A stretch of DNA of 64,000 bases from Nostoc sp. UHCC 0302 (GTDB taxonomy: Bacteria; Cyanobacteriota; Cyanobacteriia; Cyanobacteriales; Nostocaceae): positions 4,124,501 to 4,188,500 of the forward strand of contig NZ_CP151099.1 of NCBI RefSeq assembly GCF_038096175.1, written 5' to 3'. The translations under genes and the position numbers were made by a program. This document shows, piece by piece, positions 26,050-35,750 of the stretch (positions are counted from its first letter, which is position 1; each line of letters opens with the position of its first letter). The notes beneath the pieces are model-generated. The model was not told the origin of the DNA. It ran no database searches and saw only the letters and a list, made by a program, of their open reading frames with translations.

Positions 26050-27126
26050 TTAGCGGGCTGCCCCTTGAGCAGAAGCGGCATCAATCGGTTTCATTAGGTA
26101 AAGCCGTAAGAAGTGCCAGCCGTTAGAGATATAAAGCGGTAGCTTCTGGAAGAATTGCAGGAATTTAGGAGTATTAGAGTTAGCGATCGCACTCAGCTTT
26201 TCGTTAGTTTTTATACAAGCATCTAACCGCTGATAAAACTCCGGATTCTCTACATCCAGCATTACTGGAAATACTCTGCCTGCGGTTTCGTTGGTCTTCT
26301 TAATTACATAGATGTCGTATTCTCGCGCATCTAATCCAATTGAGGCATAAAAGTCCTTGCGTTGGATGTCATTAAGATACATTGTCACAAACACCGACAA
26401 CAGAAAGAAGCGACTCCAAAGTCGTGCTTTCCAATCATTCAACATTTGCGGCTGAGATTTCATGATCGCATCGAAGAAATCTCCATGACGGTTTTCATCC
26501 TGACACCAGTTCTCAAAGAACCGGAAGATTGGATAAATTCTGTCTTCAGGATGTGCTTCTAGATGGCGATAAATGGTGATATATCGCCAATAACCAATCT
26601 TTTCAGAAAGATAAGTTGCGTAGAAGATAAATTTCGGCTTAAAGAACGTGTAGCTACGGCTCTTAGTCAAGAACCCTAAATCTAGGGACAGGTTGAAGTC
26701 TGACATGGCTTTGTTCAAAAAGCCAGCATGACGCGCTTCATCCCGTGACATTAGGTTAAAACACTCTGCCAAGACAGGGCTTTTATCCTTTAAACGGCGA
26801 CCGAGTTCTTTGTATAGTAAAAAGCCAGAAAACTCTGCCGTACAGGAACGTTCTAGAAACTCAACGAACAATTGGCGAGTTTCCCCGTCAATATGATCCC
26901 AGGATTGTTCAAACTCGGCATCCCGAACAAAGTGATGGCGGTTGTAGTCAGCGCGAAACTCTTCGAGGATAGCTCTTAACTCGTCTTCATTGACGGAGAT
27001 GTCCATCCGCGCCATTTCATCAAAATCGGTAGTATAAAACCGAGGTGTTAACAGGGTTTCTTTTGCAGGGACTTTAATTCCTGGTCTTATTTCTTCAAAG
27101 CCTGGTTTTTTGAGGGAATCTACCAT
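26050..27126 (-). CDS. acsF: Mg-protoporphyrin IX monomethyl ester oxidative cyclase
   Basis: The 358-residue protein is the oxygen-dependent cyclase that forms the fifth ring of chlorophyll (divinyl protochlorophyllide). Di-iron ligands of the ferritin-like fold are visible: ERSCTAEF, then [10 protein letters not shown] with Glu130 and His133, and [11 protein letters not shown] with Glu211 and His214. Length and the start [20 protein letters not shown] match AcsF (CHL27). Cyanobacteria often carry two copies for high and low oxygen; this sequence alone does not tell which this is. It is a single transcription unit with a strong terminator. It needs the Ycf54 partner, which is not in this window. 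Confidence 0.96.
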   Translation of the reverse strand: MVDSLKKPGFEEIRPGIKVPAKETLLTPRFYTTDFDEMARMDISVNEDELRAILEEFRADYNRHHFVRDAEFEQSWDHIDGETRQLFVEFLERSCTAEFSGFLLYKELGRRLKDKSPVLAECFNLMSRDEARHAGFLNKAMSDFNLSLDLGFLTKSRSYTFFKPKFIFYATYLSEKIGYWRYITIYRHLEAHPEDRIYPIFRFFENWCQDENRHGDFFDAIMKSQPQMLNDWKARLWSRFFLLSVFVTMYLNDIQRKDFYASIGLDAREYDIYVIKKTNETAGRVFPVMLDVENPEFYQRLDACIKTNEKLSAIANSNTPKFLQFFQKLPLYISNGWHFLRLYLMKPIDAASAQGAAR

Positions 27127-27792
27127 GTCTTGATTGCTCTTTTGTCTTTTTTATCTTGGGTACGCTGTTCTCCTATCGGAGACACTACGCGAACGAGTTT
27201 GGCAGTTCTTCATGGGGAGCCACCCCCTTGCTTTGGTTCCCGAAGTTAGGGGAGTGGCGCTAGCCTCTCCCTTTGGGAGAAGACTGCCTTACCAGAAAGC
27301 CAAAGTAATGCTCTGACAAGGCGTAGTAGCCGACAATAATTTAATTTGTATAAAAATCAGTCTACCAAGGCGCAGCCTATAAACTTGTAGATGAAACGTT
27401 AAGAGTTGCAACAATACTTCAATGTTGCTTTGCGGAATCGGCAATTGGGAATTGGTAGTCAACCTAAGATAGGTGAAGGTGAAGTGGAGTAATGAGATGG
27501 AAAACGGCAAGGGTAATGATCGCTCACTATTCCACCTCATTCCATAACTAGTAACTTTAATCACATTAAAAAATTTTACTAGGTCAGTAATTTTATGTGG
27601 TTGTTACTACAATAAGATAGGCGCTTTTCTTATAAGTTGATGATTTTACAATTAATTACTGTTTGATAATTGGCATGATTTCTTAAAAATTCTAATTACT
27701 CTAGCTATCCATGCTGATATGAAACAAAACAGTATAGAAAAACCATCTTAGATAACAAGAGTGAATCCAGAATCCAAAGGATTGAAAACAAG
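27127..27792. other. Intergenic region upstream of acsF with dispersed repeats
   Basis: Between about 27202 and 27300 is a repeat block with GGGGAGCCACCCCCTTG and TCTCCCTTTGGGAGAAG, a type that often creates false ORFs in Nostoc genomes. The rest is AT-rich and includes the promoters of acsF and of the TM2 gene. No gene is supported. Confidence 0.6.
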
Positions 27793-28287
27793 ATGAATCT
27801 CAAAAACAATCAGCATCAAGACAGAATTCTTGTGTCTTACATCTTGTGTGCATTCGGTTTTTTCGGTGTAGGAGGGTTGCACCGCTTATACAATGGCAAG
27901 ATCGGGACAGGTTTGCTGTGGATGTGTACTTTTGGTTTTTTTTATATAGGACAGTTTGTGGATTTGTTCCTTGTATCTAATATGGTTGACGAATATGAAC
28001 ACAATCTTAGACTAAAAGCGGGTTTATCTCCTTTGGGTGTACCGCTAAATCAAGGAGTAGTTGCAACTCAAGTTCGTCACCCAGCAGGTAACGAACTTAT
28101 GGTTGAACTAATTAAAGCGGCAGAAAATAAAGGTGGTAGCTTAACTGTTACTCAAGGTGTAAAGGCAACAGGAGCTAGCTTTGCTGAAGTAGAAGCTAGT
28201 CTCAAAGAGATGTTTAAATCAGGCTATGTGAAAATAGATAACGACCCCATCACTGGAGCCGTTACTTACCATTTCCACGAACTTTAA
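27793..28287 (+). CDS. TM2-domain protein with C-terminal winged-helix-like region
   Basis: Residues about 12-65 form a TM2 domain: two membrane helices with the GLHRLYNGKIGTGLLW motif and FIGQFVDLF-like second helix (FYIGQFVDLFLV). The remaining 90 residues are soluble; LTVTQGVKATGASFAEVEASLKEMFKSGYV looks like a small winged-helix or helical domain. TM2 proteins are widespread but their role is poorly known. The ATG follows a short A-rich leader with weak ribosome-binding features. The gene is on its own, followed by a palindromic repeat. Confidence 0.82.
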   Translation: MNLKNNQHQDRILVSYILCAFGFFGVGGLHRLYNGKIGTGLLWMCTFGFFYIGQFVDLFLVSNMVDEYEHNLRLKAGLSPLGVPLNQGVVATQVRHPAGNELMVELIKAAENKGGSLTVTQGVKATGASFAEVEASLKEMFKSGYVKIDNDPITGAVTYHFHEL

Positions 28288-28340
28288 ACTAAGTGTCATT
28301 TGTCATTTGTCATTCGTCCTTTGAAAATAACGAATGACTA

Positions 28341-28372
28341 TTGTACAGACGCGATTAATCGCGTCTCTATTA
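28341..28372. repeat. Dispersed palindromic repeat (GAC GCGATTAATCGC GTC)
   Basis: This is a perfect palindrome, AGACGCGATTAATCGCGTCT, of the same family as the repeat inside the phytyltransferase gene. It sits between two convergent genes and could act as a terminator stem. Confidence 0.75.
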
Positions 28373-28376
28373 ATGA

Positions 28377-29036
28377 CTAGTTTATACCTAGCCATTTTTG
28401 ACCGTTCAAGCGCTGTACTAAGCCATAAACTAATAGGTCGAGTGTGATTTTGCGCTCATCGATTAAAAATGACTCAAGAGTGCTAGGTTTTTTGCCTTCA
28501 TAACAAGAAAAACCTTTTTTTCCTTGAATATCTTCTTCGGGGAAATACAGATTAAAGTTTAATTGACCACTTTGCAAACTGCCGACAATTTGCCAACATT
28601 CTTCGGCTGATTCAAATCCCCTAACCGGAACCTTTTGTTTAGCAAAAGATACCTGTAAGTCTTGCACCCCTTGTTGAGCGATCGCCTTTTGTAAAGCTGG
28701 CAAGTAATCTTGCTGTATAAACTCCACGAATGGCTTATCTTCTACAGATGGGGCCTTTTCTTTTTTTGCTGCTTTAGCTGCGGCTGCGGGTTTTTCGCCA
28801 TCTGCTGCTTTGGCTGCGGGTTTTTCTCGCTTGGGAGATGCAGCAGCTGGTTTAGCAGCATTGGGGTTATCTTCTGGGTTGACGGCTTTGGGGTCTGGCG
28901 CGTTGGCAGTAGGAAGGTCTGTCGCTTCGGGAGAGTCTGTACTAGGAGCGTGTTCTTCGGCGACACTGGGAGCCTGTTTGTCAACAGTACTGGGAGCCAC
29001 TTCGCCAGCTTCATTATGATTTTTTTCTTCTGCCAT
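28377..29036 (-). CDS. DUF2996-family protein
   Basis: The 219-residue protein has a long disordered Ala/Pro/Lys/Glu-rich N-terminus (about 1-105, with AAAKAAKKEKAPS). A compact C-terminal domain follows: FVEFIQQDYLPALQKAIAQQ, CWQIVGSLQSGQLNFNLYF and DERKITLDLLVYGLVQRL. I recognise the C-terminal domain as DUF2996, found in cyanobacteria and plant plastids and without an established function that I can name. Only the C-terminal half is likely to be structured. No operon partner is evident. Confidence 0.82.
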   Translation of the reverse strand: MAEEKNHNEAGEVAPSTVDKQAPSVAEEHAPSTDSPEATDLPTANAPDPKAVNPEDNPNAAKPAAASPKREKPAAKAADGEKPAAAAKAAKKEKAPSVEDKPFVEFIQQDYLPALQKAIAQQGVQDLQVSFAKQKVPVRGFESAEECWQIVGSLQSGQLNFNLYFPEEDIQGKKGFSCYEGKKPSTLESFLIDERKITLDLLVYGLVQRLNGQKWLGIN

Positions 29037-29214
29037 TGCTCAGGTTAATCCTTGTCTAGACTTTAAGCACGATTGTATGGAGCGGAGTGCCAAAGGCGAT
29101 CGCTCACCTTGAGGTATCAGTCACTTTCATTTTGACATACTAAGGGTTTGGGCATTGGGCATTGGGGATTGATTATTAATTCTTCTGTTCCACTCCCCCA
29201 TTCTCTTTTACTAG

Positions 29215-30261
29215 TTAAGTACCTTGGGCGATCGCTGCTTTAATATCATCAAGCAATTCATCCATTCTTGACTGAGTTGTGTTCCAGGAACACATAAAGC
29301 GCACTCCTCCCACCCCAATAAAAGTATAAAACAGCCAGTGCTTTGCTTTTAAGCTATGAATCACCTGCTCAGGTAGTTTGACGAACACGGCATTGGCTTC
29401 TCTAGGAAACATCATCTCGACGCCTTCTATATCTAATAGTTTATTTTCTAAATATTGGGCGCATTGATTAGCATATCTGGCATTTTTTAGCCAAGCGCCA
29501 GTTTCTAATAAACCCAACCAAGGAGCAGAAATAAACCGCATTTTTGAGGCTAGCTGACCTGCTTGCTTACACCGATAGTCAAAGTCTTCTGCTAAGGATT
29601 TATTAAAAAAAATAATAGCTTCACCTAAAGCCATTCCATTTTTAGTGCCGCAGAAACACAACACATCTACTCCAGCTTTCCAAGTAATTTCCGCTGGACT
29701 TTTATTCATGGCGGCAACTGCATTCGCAAACCGAGCGCCGTCCATGTGAATCTTTAAGTTATACTTTTTCGCAACTTCTTTTATCCTTACAAGTTCTTCA
29801 ATAGAATATAAAGTTCCTAATTCTGTTGGTTGGGTAATACTAATAACTTTAGGTTTAGGATAATGAATATCAGTTCGCTTATTGACAATTGCTTCTACTG
29901 CCTGCGCTGTTAATTTCCCATTTTCGCCTTGAGCAAGTAGCAGTTTAGAACCATTAGAGGCAAATTCGGGTGCGCCGCATTCATCTGTTTCTATATGCGC
30001 TGTTTCATGACAAATGACACTATGATAAGACTGACATAGTGCAGCTAAAGACAAAGAATTTGCTGCTGTTCCATTAAAGGCAAAAAATACTTCACAATCA
30101 ATTTCAAATAGTTCTCGAAAATAATCTGTTGCTTTTTGAGTCCATTCATCATTTCCATAAGCTGGCGCACTGCCTTTATTTGCCCTAATCATGTATTCTA
30201 ATGCTTCAGGACAAATGCCAGAGTTATTATCACTTGCAAACTGTTCTAAGTAGTTATTCAT
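29215..30261 (-). CDS. Low-specificity threonine aldolase / beta-eliminating lyase family
   Basis: The 348-residue PLP enzyme of fold type I has Asp174 in HMDGARFANA, for the cofactor ring nitrogen, and the PLP lysine Lys207 in CGTKNGMALGE. Early motifs FNGTAANSLSLA and CHETAHIETDECGAPE also match L-threonine aldolases, which split threonine or allo-threonine into glycine and acetaldehyde. Length is normal. The stereo-preference cannot be read from sequence. No adjacent amino-acid genes are present. Confidence 0.9.
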   Translation of the reverse strand: MNNYLEQFASDNNSGICPEALEYMIRANKGSAPAYGNDEWTQKATDYFRELFEIDCEVFFAFNGTAANSLSLAALCQSYHSVICHETAHIETDECGAPEFASNGSKLLLAQGENGKLTAQAVEAIVNKRTDIHYPKPKVISITQPTELGTLYSIEELVRIKEVAKKYNLKIHMDGARFANAVAAMNKSPAEITWKAGVDVLCFCGTKNGMALGEAIIFFNKSLAEDFDYRCKQAGQLASKMRFISAPWLGLLETGAWLKNARYANQCAQYLENKLLDIEGVEMMFPREANAVFVKLPEQVIHSLKAKHWLFYTFIGVGGVRFMCSWNTTQSRMDELLDDIKAAIAQGT

Positions 30262-30442
30262 AATTTCTACTTTAATTTTTTATATATAATTTATTTAATT
30301 TTAATGAATAATTTTGGCACTTGCCAACCTCAAACTAATGCCAATGATTAAAGGACAATGATATTACTTTTCAGAATTATTCTAATTGACACACTCATCA
30401 ACTATCGTATTTGGTCTACATCTTCAATTACGGATTCTTCGG

Positions 30443-33337
30443 TCATTCTGGTCTCAAATCGTTAGATAGTTCCACAATTCCCCTAGAACCATCAATCCTT
30501 ACTCGCTGACCGTCTTGCAATAGCCATGTAGCACCACGAACATCCATAACAGCGGGAATACCATACTCACGAGCCACGATCGCACCGTGAGATAATCTTC
30601 CTCCGGCTTCGGCAATCAATCCTCCAGCCCTGACTAAGAAGGGGGCCCAGCCGGAATCTGTGTAAGGTACTACTAGAATTGTGTCTCGGTCAATTTCTGG
30701 TATCTCTTGTAAATTTCGCAACACCTTCACCCGTCCTTCGGCTTGTCCGTGACTGGCTCCAATGCCTTGTAAAATTTGGTCAGAGTAGACGGCAGAGGGA
30801 GCAAGAGGATGTGGAGGTGTATTGCCGTAGACTAAAAGGGGTATTTGAGCGAATTCACTATCTTGCGCGAATTGCGATCGCCTAAATTCCACTAACTTCA
30901 CCAATCGATTCCTTAACTCTGAATCTGAACCATCAACTAAACGCTGTACTTCCTCAAATTCCAGAAAAAAGATATCCCCAGTTTCTCTAAGCAACCCGGA
31001 TTTTAACCAAATCTTTTCTAAGGCGACAAAACTCCAACGTAATTCAGCTAACAGCCGTGAATAAATTTCGGTGACTCGCCCTTTAAGATCCACGCGCCGT
31101 TGTACAAAAGAGCGTTTTTGCTTACCTGGCAAAACAAGATTAATCTGATCTACAGCGCCTGTTTGCGGTTCATTTCCTTGCATCAACTGCACAAACATCT
31201 GCTTGACTGGCTGTGGGTTCTCCCGCCAAGTCGCAACAGAAATATCAGTACCGACTTCACTTAAATAACCATAATCCTGAAGCAGTTCGTCAAACTCGCG
31301 CAAAATCTTCTCTCCCTCTGGGGTTTGCGCCAACTGCTCAAATACCTTTTCCGGCTCAAACTCAACTAATACCTGCTTGGCATCTGCGGCTAAAGCACTT
31401 AGCGATCGCAATGCTCCCACTTCTGGGGTGACGCTGTTGTCAATTTTCCCATCCTTCACCCGAAAAATCGCCTGTCTTAGTGCCGCACTCAAAGGAGCTA
31501 AAATGCTGTAGTACGTTCCTTGGCGGAGCAACTCTAAAATCAAGTCAATTCTTCCCAATAACTGGGATGCTTGAAGATTATCTAGATTTTCCTGTGCTAA
31601 CTGCGACAATCCAGGAATAAACCGCTTCTGATAATCCTGCTTAAAATCTTTTTCTAAACTTAACTCCCGCTTCAACAATCTCACCAATCCCGGCAGATTC
31701 TCCCAAGTTGATTCCCAGGAAGGCTTACTCATTTTTGCCCCTCTGGTTAAAAACTCTAGACTTTCTGGCGGCAATCCCATACGAAGAAAAATCTCTCCTA
31801 AGAGCGATGCATTAAAGTAAGCTCTAGAATAATGCAGTGTCGCTGTTGCAGTGAAATCTAAGCCAGAGGCGCGATCGCCCAAAACTATACTAAAAATTTC
31901 TCCCCAAACTCCACAAGTTAATGGACGATTAATCGACCAAGTTAAAGGGCGAATCACACCGGGAATGACTTCGGCTGCAATTTTGCGTGTCCAGATGGGT
32001 AGTAAGGTGGTAATGGGTCGAGCTTGCAATACCCAGAGTGTTTGCCCGTCGTAACTCCACTCGATATCTTGGGGAACGCCGTGAAAGCGTTTTTCGAGTC
32101 GGCGGGCTAAATATGCGACTTGTTTAATTAATGCTTGTGGTACTCGTCCTTCGCCCTCTAATTGGATAGCAGAGAAATTGTCTGTTTCCACAACGAAAGC
32201 GCGATACTCTTCTGGTGTAACTCTGCCGGAAACAATTTGTGTTGGGCTTCCTGGAAGGGCTTCAATCACAACAGCATCGCCTTGCTGAGTGATGGGATCG
32301 CGGCTGAAAGCGACGCCAGAAAATACACTCTGGACTTGTTGTTGAATCAACACTGCCATTGCGGCATCATTTGAGCCGCGATCGCGCCGATATTGTACAG
32401 CAGTGGGATGATTATAGGAAGCTTGAACTTGGGCGATCGCTTCTCGCAATCCCTGCTGGTTGGTAACATTCAACACTGTTTCATACTGCCCAGCAGCGGA
32501 AGCTTGTTCCGAGTCTTCCCCAATGGCGGAGGAACGTACCACTAAAGGAGATAACTCCGATGGCTGGATAATATTAATCAACTGTTGGGGATCGTCGGTT
32601 GGAGCAACTACCCACCCTTTCGGGACTGAGTAGCCCCAGCGCTTAATTTGAGATAGTGTAGCTGCCTTTTCTCCGACAATCGCAGCATCTAACTCATCAT
32701 CTAGAGAGAGAACGGTGCGATCGCCACGCAAAAATTCTAACATCGGTTGCGACTCTGTTTGTGCCTCTTGGGTGGAGAGGTTCATGTCATCAGGAATTTT
32801 TGTGTAAATCCAACCCAGTAAACCAGCCAGCACAGTCACAGCAAGCATTCTGGGAATATCACCAATATGCAGAACTGTCACAAACACAGGTAATAGAATC
32901 AAAACCCCGTATTTGACTGCCTGTCTTGATCGCAAAATTATAAAGCTAATCAGTGCCAGAAAAAATGTAAATCCTGACACGAGTGGATCGTGTACGACAA
33001 ATCCCCAAACAACGTTTGTCGTGCCTGCGCCTCTGCCTACCCAGTATCTACCTATTACCAGGGCTATCAGGGCGACTAATTCCCAGGCTGAACCTTCTGG
33101 GAAGAAAACACGGCTGAGGAAGACTGCGGCAATTCCTTTTAAAGCTTCTGACAAAACTGCCAGAATTCCTACCAATTTACCGCCGTGATAAAACGCAGCT
33201 GAGACACTAATGTTTCCTGTACCAATCTTTGCTAATTGCCTTTGCTTCAGGGCGTAGGTAATCCAGGCAATCAGCGGCAATCCGCCCAAAAGGGGGCAGA
33301 CAATTAAAATAACTAAGACACCCCAAAGGTCAAACAT
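30443..33337 (-). CDS. PlsY-like membrane domain fused to a PEP-synthase-like protein (964 aa)
   Basis: Residues about 1-180 are a multi-helix membrane domain resembling PlsY, the acyl-phosphate glycerol-3-phosphate acyltransferase: GTGNISVSAAFYHGGKLVGI takes the place of GSGNPGATNV..., with EALKG for the usual DxxKG. Residues about 210-450 are the ATP-grasp PEP/pyruvate-binding domain (LVVRSSAIGEDSEQASAAGQ; DIEWSYDG). The last 100 residues are the swivelling phosphohistidine domain with His917 in GGRLSHGAIVAREYGIPA. The PEP-specific TIM-barrel of PEP synthase is absent; a helical middle region lies there instead. This implies ATP-driven phosphotransfer coupled to a membrane lipid reaction, which is inference. 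It is a single gene with an isolated promoter. Confidence 0.82.
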   Translation of the reverse strand: MFDLWGVLVILIVCPLLGGLPLIAWITYALKQRQLAKIGTGNISVSAAFYHGGKLVGILAVLSEALKGIAAVFLSRVFFPEGSAWELVALIALVIGRYWVGRGAGTTNVVWGFVVHDPLVSGFTFFLALISFIILRSRQAVKYGVLILLPVFVTVLHIGDIPRMLAVTVLAGLLGWIYTKIPDDMNLSTQEAQTESQPMLEFLRGDRTVLSLDDELDAAIVGEKAATLSQIKRWGYSVPKGWVVAPTDDPQQLINIIQPSELSPLVVRSSAIGEDSEQASAAGQYETVLNVTNQQGLREAIAQVQASYNHPTAVQYRRDRGSNDAAMAVLIQQQVQSVFSGVAFSRDPITQQGDAVVIEALPGSPTQIVSGRVTPEEYRAFVVETDNFSAIQLEGEGRVPQALIKQVAYLARRLEKRFHGVPQDIEWSYDGQTLWVLQARPITTLLPIWTRKIAAEVIPGVIRPLTWSINRPLTCGVWGEIFSIVLGDRASGLDFTATATLHYSRAYFNASLLGEIFLRMGLPPESLEFLTRGAKMSKPSWESTWENLPGLVRLLKRELSLEKDFKQDYQKRFIPGLSQLAQENLDNLQASQLLGRIDLILELLRQGTYYSILAPLSAALRQAIFRVKDGKIDNSVTPEVGALRSLSALAADAKQVLVEFEPEKVFEQLAQTPEGEKILREFDELLQDYGYLSEVGTDISVATWRENPQPVKQMFVQLMQGNEPQTGAVDQINLVLPGKQKRSFVQRRVDLKGRVTEIYSRLLAELRWSFVALEKIWLKSGLLRETGDIFFLEFEEVQRLVDGSDSELRNRLVKLVEFRRSQFAQDSEFAQIPLLVYGNTPPHPLAPSAVYSDQILQGIGASHGQAEGRVKVLRNLQEIPEIDRDTILVVPYTDSGWAPFLVRAGGLIAEAGGRLSHGAIVAREYGIPAVMDVRGATWLLQDGQRVRIDGSRGIVELSNDLRPE

Positions 33338-33524
33338 TGTGGATTTTGGAGCCGTTGCGTTGCGGAGGCTCCCTCCGTTGTAGCAAGTGGGGTGATTTTA
33401 GATTTAAATCTTCCATCTAAAATCTCAAATCTCGTATCTCATATTTAAAATTTATTTCTAAAAGTTTTCTGAAATTTTGATGGTTGTCAGGGGGCGTTTA
33501 TTCGTTAGTTGGCGAAGGACACTA

Positions 33525-33558
33525 GGCTGTTACGGAAACCGTTTTCACCAGTGTCCTT
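33525..33558 (-). terminator. Hairpin between the fusion gene and a small membrane-protein gene
   Basis: AAGGACACT and AGTGTCCTT form a perfect 9-bp stem around an interior that can itself pair (ACGGAAACCGT). It lies 18 bp downstream of the small minus-strand gene. There is no T tract, so it may be a processed or pausing hairpin and not a classic terminator. Confidence 0.55.
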
Positions 33559-33575
33559 CTAAGCTACTAATGAAT

Positions 33576-33716
33576 CTAGTTTATCGCATAGGCAGCTTGT
33601 AGCGCCCAAATGATCAAGGCAGCAATCGATCCCAAAAGCAACACAGTAGAAATGGTAACTACTTTTGGCGAATCTGCACCCTCGAATTTCATAATTCCTC
33701 GATTTAAGTCGGACAT
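33576..33716 (-). CDS. Small single-helix membrane protein (46 aa), possibly photosystem-associated
   Basis: This short frame is preceded by AAAGGAGGATT, one of the best ribosome-binding sites in the window. It encodes an 18-residue soluble start (MSDLNRGIMKFEGADSP) and one helix (VVTISTVLLLGSIAALIIW). The shape is that of the small thylakoid proteins of the photosystems and related assembly factors. I do not recognise it firmly; Psb35-like is one possibility from memory only. It has its own upstream gap and a hairpin downstream, so it looks like an independent, well-translated gene. Confidence 0.7.
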   Translation of the reverse strand: MSDLNRGIMKFEGADSPKVVTISTVLLLGSIAALIIWALQAAYAIN

Positions 33717-34041
33717 AGCTTAGTAATCCTCCTTTGTCACAGCATGAAGCCTTTGTCCGTTACGATTGTAGTCCTTATATTTGTAAATAAAGTTAAATTC
33801 ATAATGCTATTTTGTTTAAACTTTACTATTTTTTCATCACCATAATTACTTACTTCTCTAGAGGTATCATCTCTATTTATACAAGGGTGTGGTTGATACT
33901 AAGTTCTATTCAGTTTGCAAGTAATCATAAACACTTTTTGAAATTGCTTTTAGCGTAATTTTACTTAAAAAAATTTCTGAAAATAGCTAAAAAATCAGTA
34001 TAATTAATTACTTTGTTTTTAGATAAATTTGGGAGTTAAAA
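33717..34041. other. Divergent promoter region
   Basis: This AT-rich gap lies between the small membrane protein (leftward) and the SGNH protein (rightward). I see no HLR1-like pair or hairpin. Confidence 0.45.
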
Positions 34042-34992
34042 GTGGTGTTGAGCGTAATTTTGGTTGTGGTTCTAGGATTATTTTTGGCCATAGAGTTGTT
34101 ACTGCGATCGCTCTTTGGTTTTGGTAATCCCTTAATTTATATTGGTGATGAGGCAATTGGTTATTTATTAGCTCCGAACCAACGTACGCGTCGTTTTGGC
34201 AATTGCATCGAGATTAATGAGTATTCTATGCGGAGTGCATCGATAGCAAAGATACCTCCAGCCTCCACACTGCGAGTACTACTGTTAGGCGACTCTATAG
34301 CTAATGGTGGCTGGTGGACAGCTCAGGAGAATACAATATCCAGTTTGATGATGCGTTCTCTAGCATCAGCAACTGCTGGTAATTTTCAGGAAGTAGAAGT
34401 GCTGAATGCTTCAGCCAACTCTTGGGGCCCAAGGAACGAATTAGCTTATTTACAGAAGTTCGGTAATTTCGCCGCTCAGGCAGTAGTGTTATTAATTAAT
34501 ACAGATGATTTGTTTGCCACTGCTCCTACTTCTTTACCAGTAGGACACGATCGCAACTATCCAGAGACTAAACCTTGGCTGGCAATCATCGAAATCTGGC
34601 AGCGTTACCTTCGCTTTTCAAAACCAATTCCAGAAATCAAAGCAGTACAAGAAGAAGCAGGCGATCGCGTTGGGTTTAATCTAGATGCGATCGGCAAAAT
34701 TAAAACACTGACTCGCCAAACCAACAGCCAATTTCTGCTAGTTATGACTCCCTTACTTCGAGAAATTGGTGAACCTGGTTCTCGTGATTACGAAATTCAA
34801 GCACGTCAACGCCTGAGCGACTTTACGCAAGCGCAGCAAATTAGTTATATAGATTTTTTACCAATATTCAATTTAAATGCTAACCCGCAAAGCTTGTACC
34901 ACGATCATATTCACCTGAACTTAGAAGGCAATCAGGTGGTGAGTAAAGTTATCGAGCGATCGCTTTTGGAATCATTGGAAGATACCAAATAA
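34042..34992 (+). CDS. SGNH/GDSL-type hydrolase-like membrane-anchored protein
   Basis: The 316-residue protein starts at GTG with one N-terminal helix (about 2-22), so it is anchored or exported. LRVLLLGDSIANGG holds the nucleophile Ser of block I (GDS), LNASANSWGPRNE looks like the block III Asn region, and YHDHIHLNLEGN near the end supplies the Asp-x-x-His pair. Family members are esterases or acetyl-transfer enzymes acting on sugars or lipids. The substrate is unknown. Its stop codon directly abuts the stop codon of the convergent next gene with no base between them. Confidence 0.78.
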   Translation: MVLSVILVVVLGLFLAIELLLRSLFGFGNPLIYIGDEAIGYLLAPNQRTRRFGNCIEINEYSMRSASIAKIPPASTLRVLLLGDSIANGGWWTAQENTISSLMMRSLASATAGNFQEVEVLNASANSWGPRNELAYLQKFGNFAAQAVVLLINTDDLFATAPTSLPVGHDRNYPETKPWLAIIEIWQRYLRFSKPIPEIKAVQEEAGDRVGFNLDAIGKIKTLTRQTNSQFLLVMTPLLREIGEPGSRDYEIQARQRLSDFTQAQQISYIDFLPIFNLNANPQSLYHDHIHLNLEGNQVVSKVIERSLLESLEDTK

Positions 34993-35616
34993 CTAAGTTT
35001 CTCTAATCCAGAGTGCTAACCCTCCACCACGACCACGAGCTGCAATGAAATCTTCTGTTACTATAAAAAACGCAAAAAACGGTAGTTTAGCGATCGGTTG
35101 GTTGTAAAAATCTTCACTTTGAACTTTACCAGAGCGAATCTGCCGGTTGTACACAACACGACCAAATAAACTCAAGAGCATATGGGTAAAGTCAAACGCC
35201 AATAAATTTTTTTTACCTAAATATTGCACTGGCCCTGTAAGCTTCAAAAACACAGAACCTAATTTAACCTGATTACCAATCTCACCTTTACCTGAACCTT
35301 CTTCTAAAGCCGCACTAAAGGAAATATAAATTGCTACCAATTTAGGCACATACAAACCCTTGCCTAATATAATTCCCCCACGCTGTCTGACTTTCTTAGT
35401 ACCAGTGGCAAAGCAAAGCCGCCATTCGCCCAAAAGAGACTCAAAGCTATAATTTAGCCGTTGTTGCTTAGTAGCTTTTTCCGCTTGTAGCAATGCATTC
35501 ACAACTACCTCAGCTGTAGGACGTACGCCGCCTTGTCCTCGATACGCAGCCGCAGCTTGGGATAGTATATTGACAAAATCAGGTGTAGCCGTAGATGTTA
35601 AATCAGTTTGCTGCAT
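34993..35616 (-). CDS. Plastid-lipid-associated protein (fibrillin)-like
   Basis: The 207-residue protein has no signal peptide. Features are LLGEWRLCFATGTKKVRQRGGII, a beta-rich centre (LGSVFLKLTGPVQYLGKKNLLAFDFTH) and the C-terminal FIVTEDFIAARGRGGGLALWIR, which resembles the conserved end of fibrillin/PAP proteins of plastids and cyanobacteria. Those proteins coat lipid droplets or thylakoid edges. The match is by eye and could be to a related family. The gene ends back-to-back with the SGNH gene. Confidence 0.68.
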   Translation of the reverse strand: MQQTDLTSTATPDFVNILSQAAAAYRGQGGVRPTAEVVVNALLQAEKATKQQRLNYSFESLLGEWRLCFATGTKKVRQRGGIILGKGLYVPKLVAIYISFSAALEEGSGKGEIGNQVKLGSVFLKLTGPVQYLGKKNLLAFDFTHMLLSLFGRVVYNRQIRSGKVQSEDFYNQPIAKLPFFAFFIVTEDFIAARGRGGGLALWIRET

Positions 35617-35750
35617 TTAATCACCTCTGCAAATCAACTAGCTATCTATGCAAACAATTACAGCACTCAACAGCATTCAAGTAGCCAGTACGTGACTTTA
35701 GCAGTTCCTCTGGCTACTTGGATTTATTAAAAACTTACTGAAAAATTAAT

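Noticed and set aside
27134-27564. ORFs upstream of acsF on both strands
   Set aside because: They are made of a dispersed repeat known to create false ORFs in Nostoc-type genomes; composition is not protein-like.
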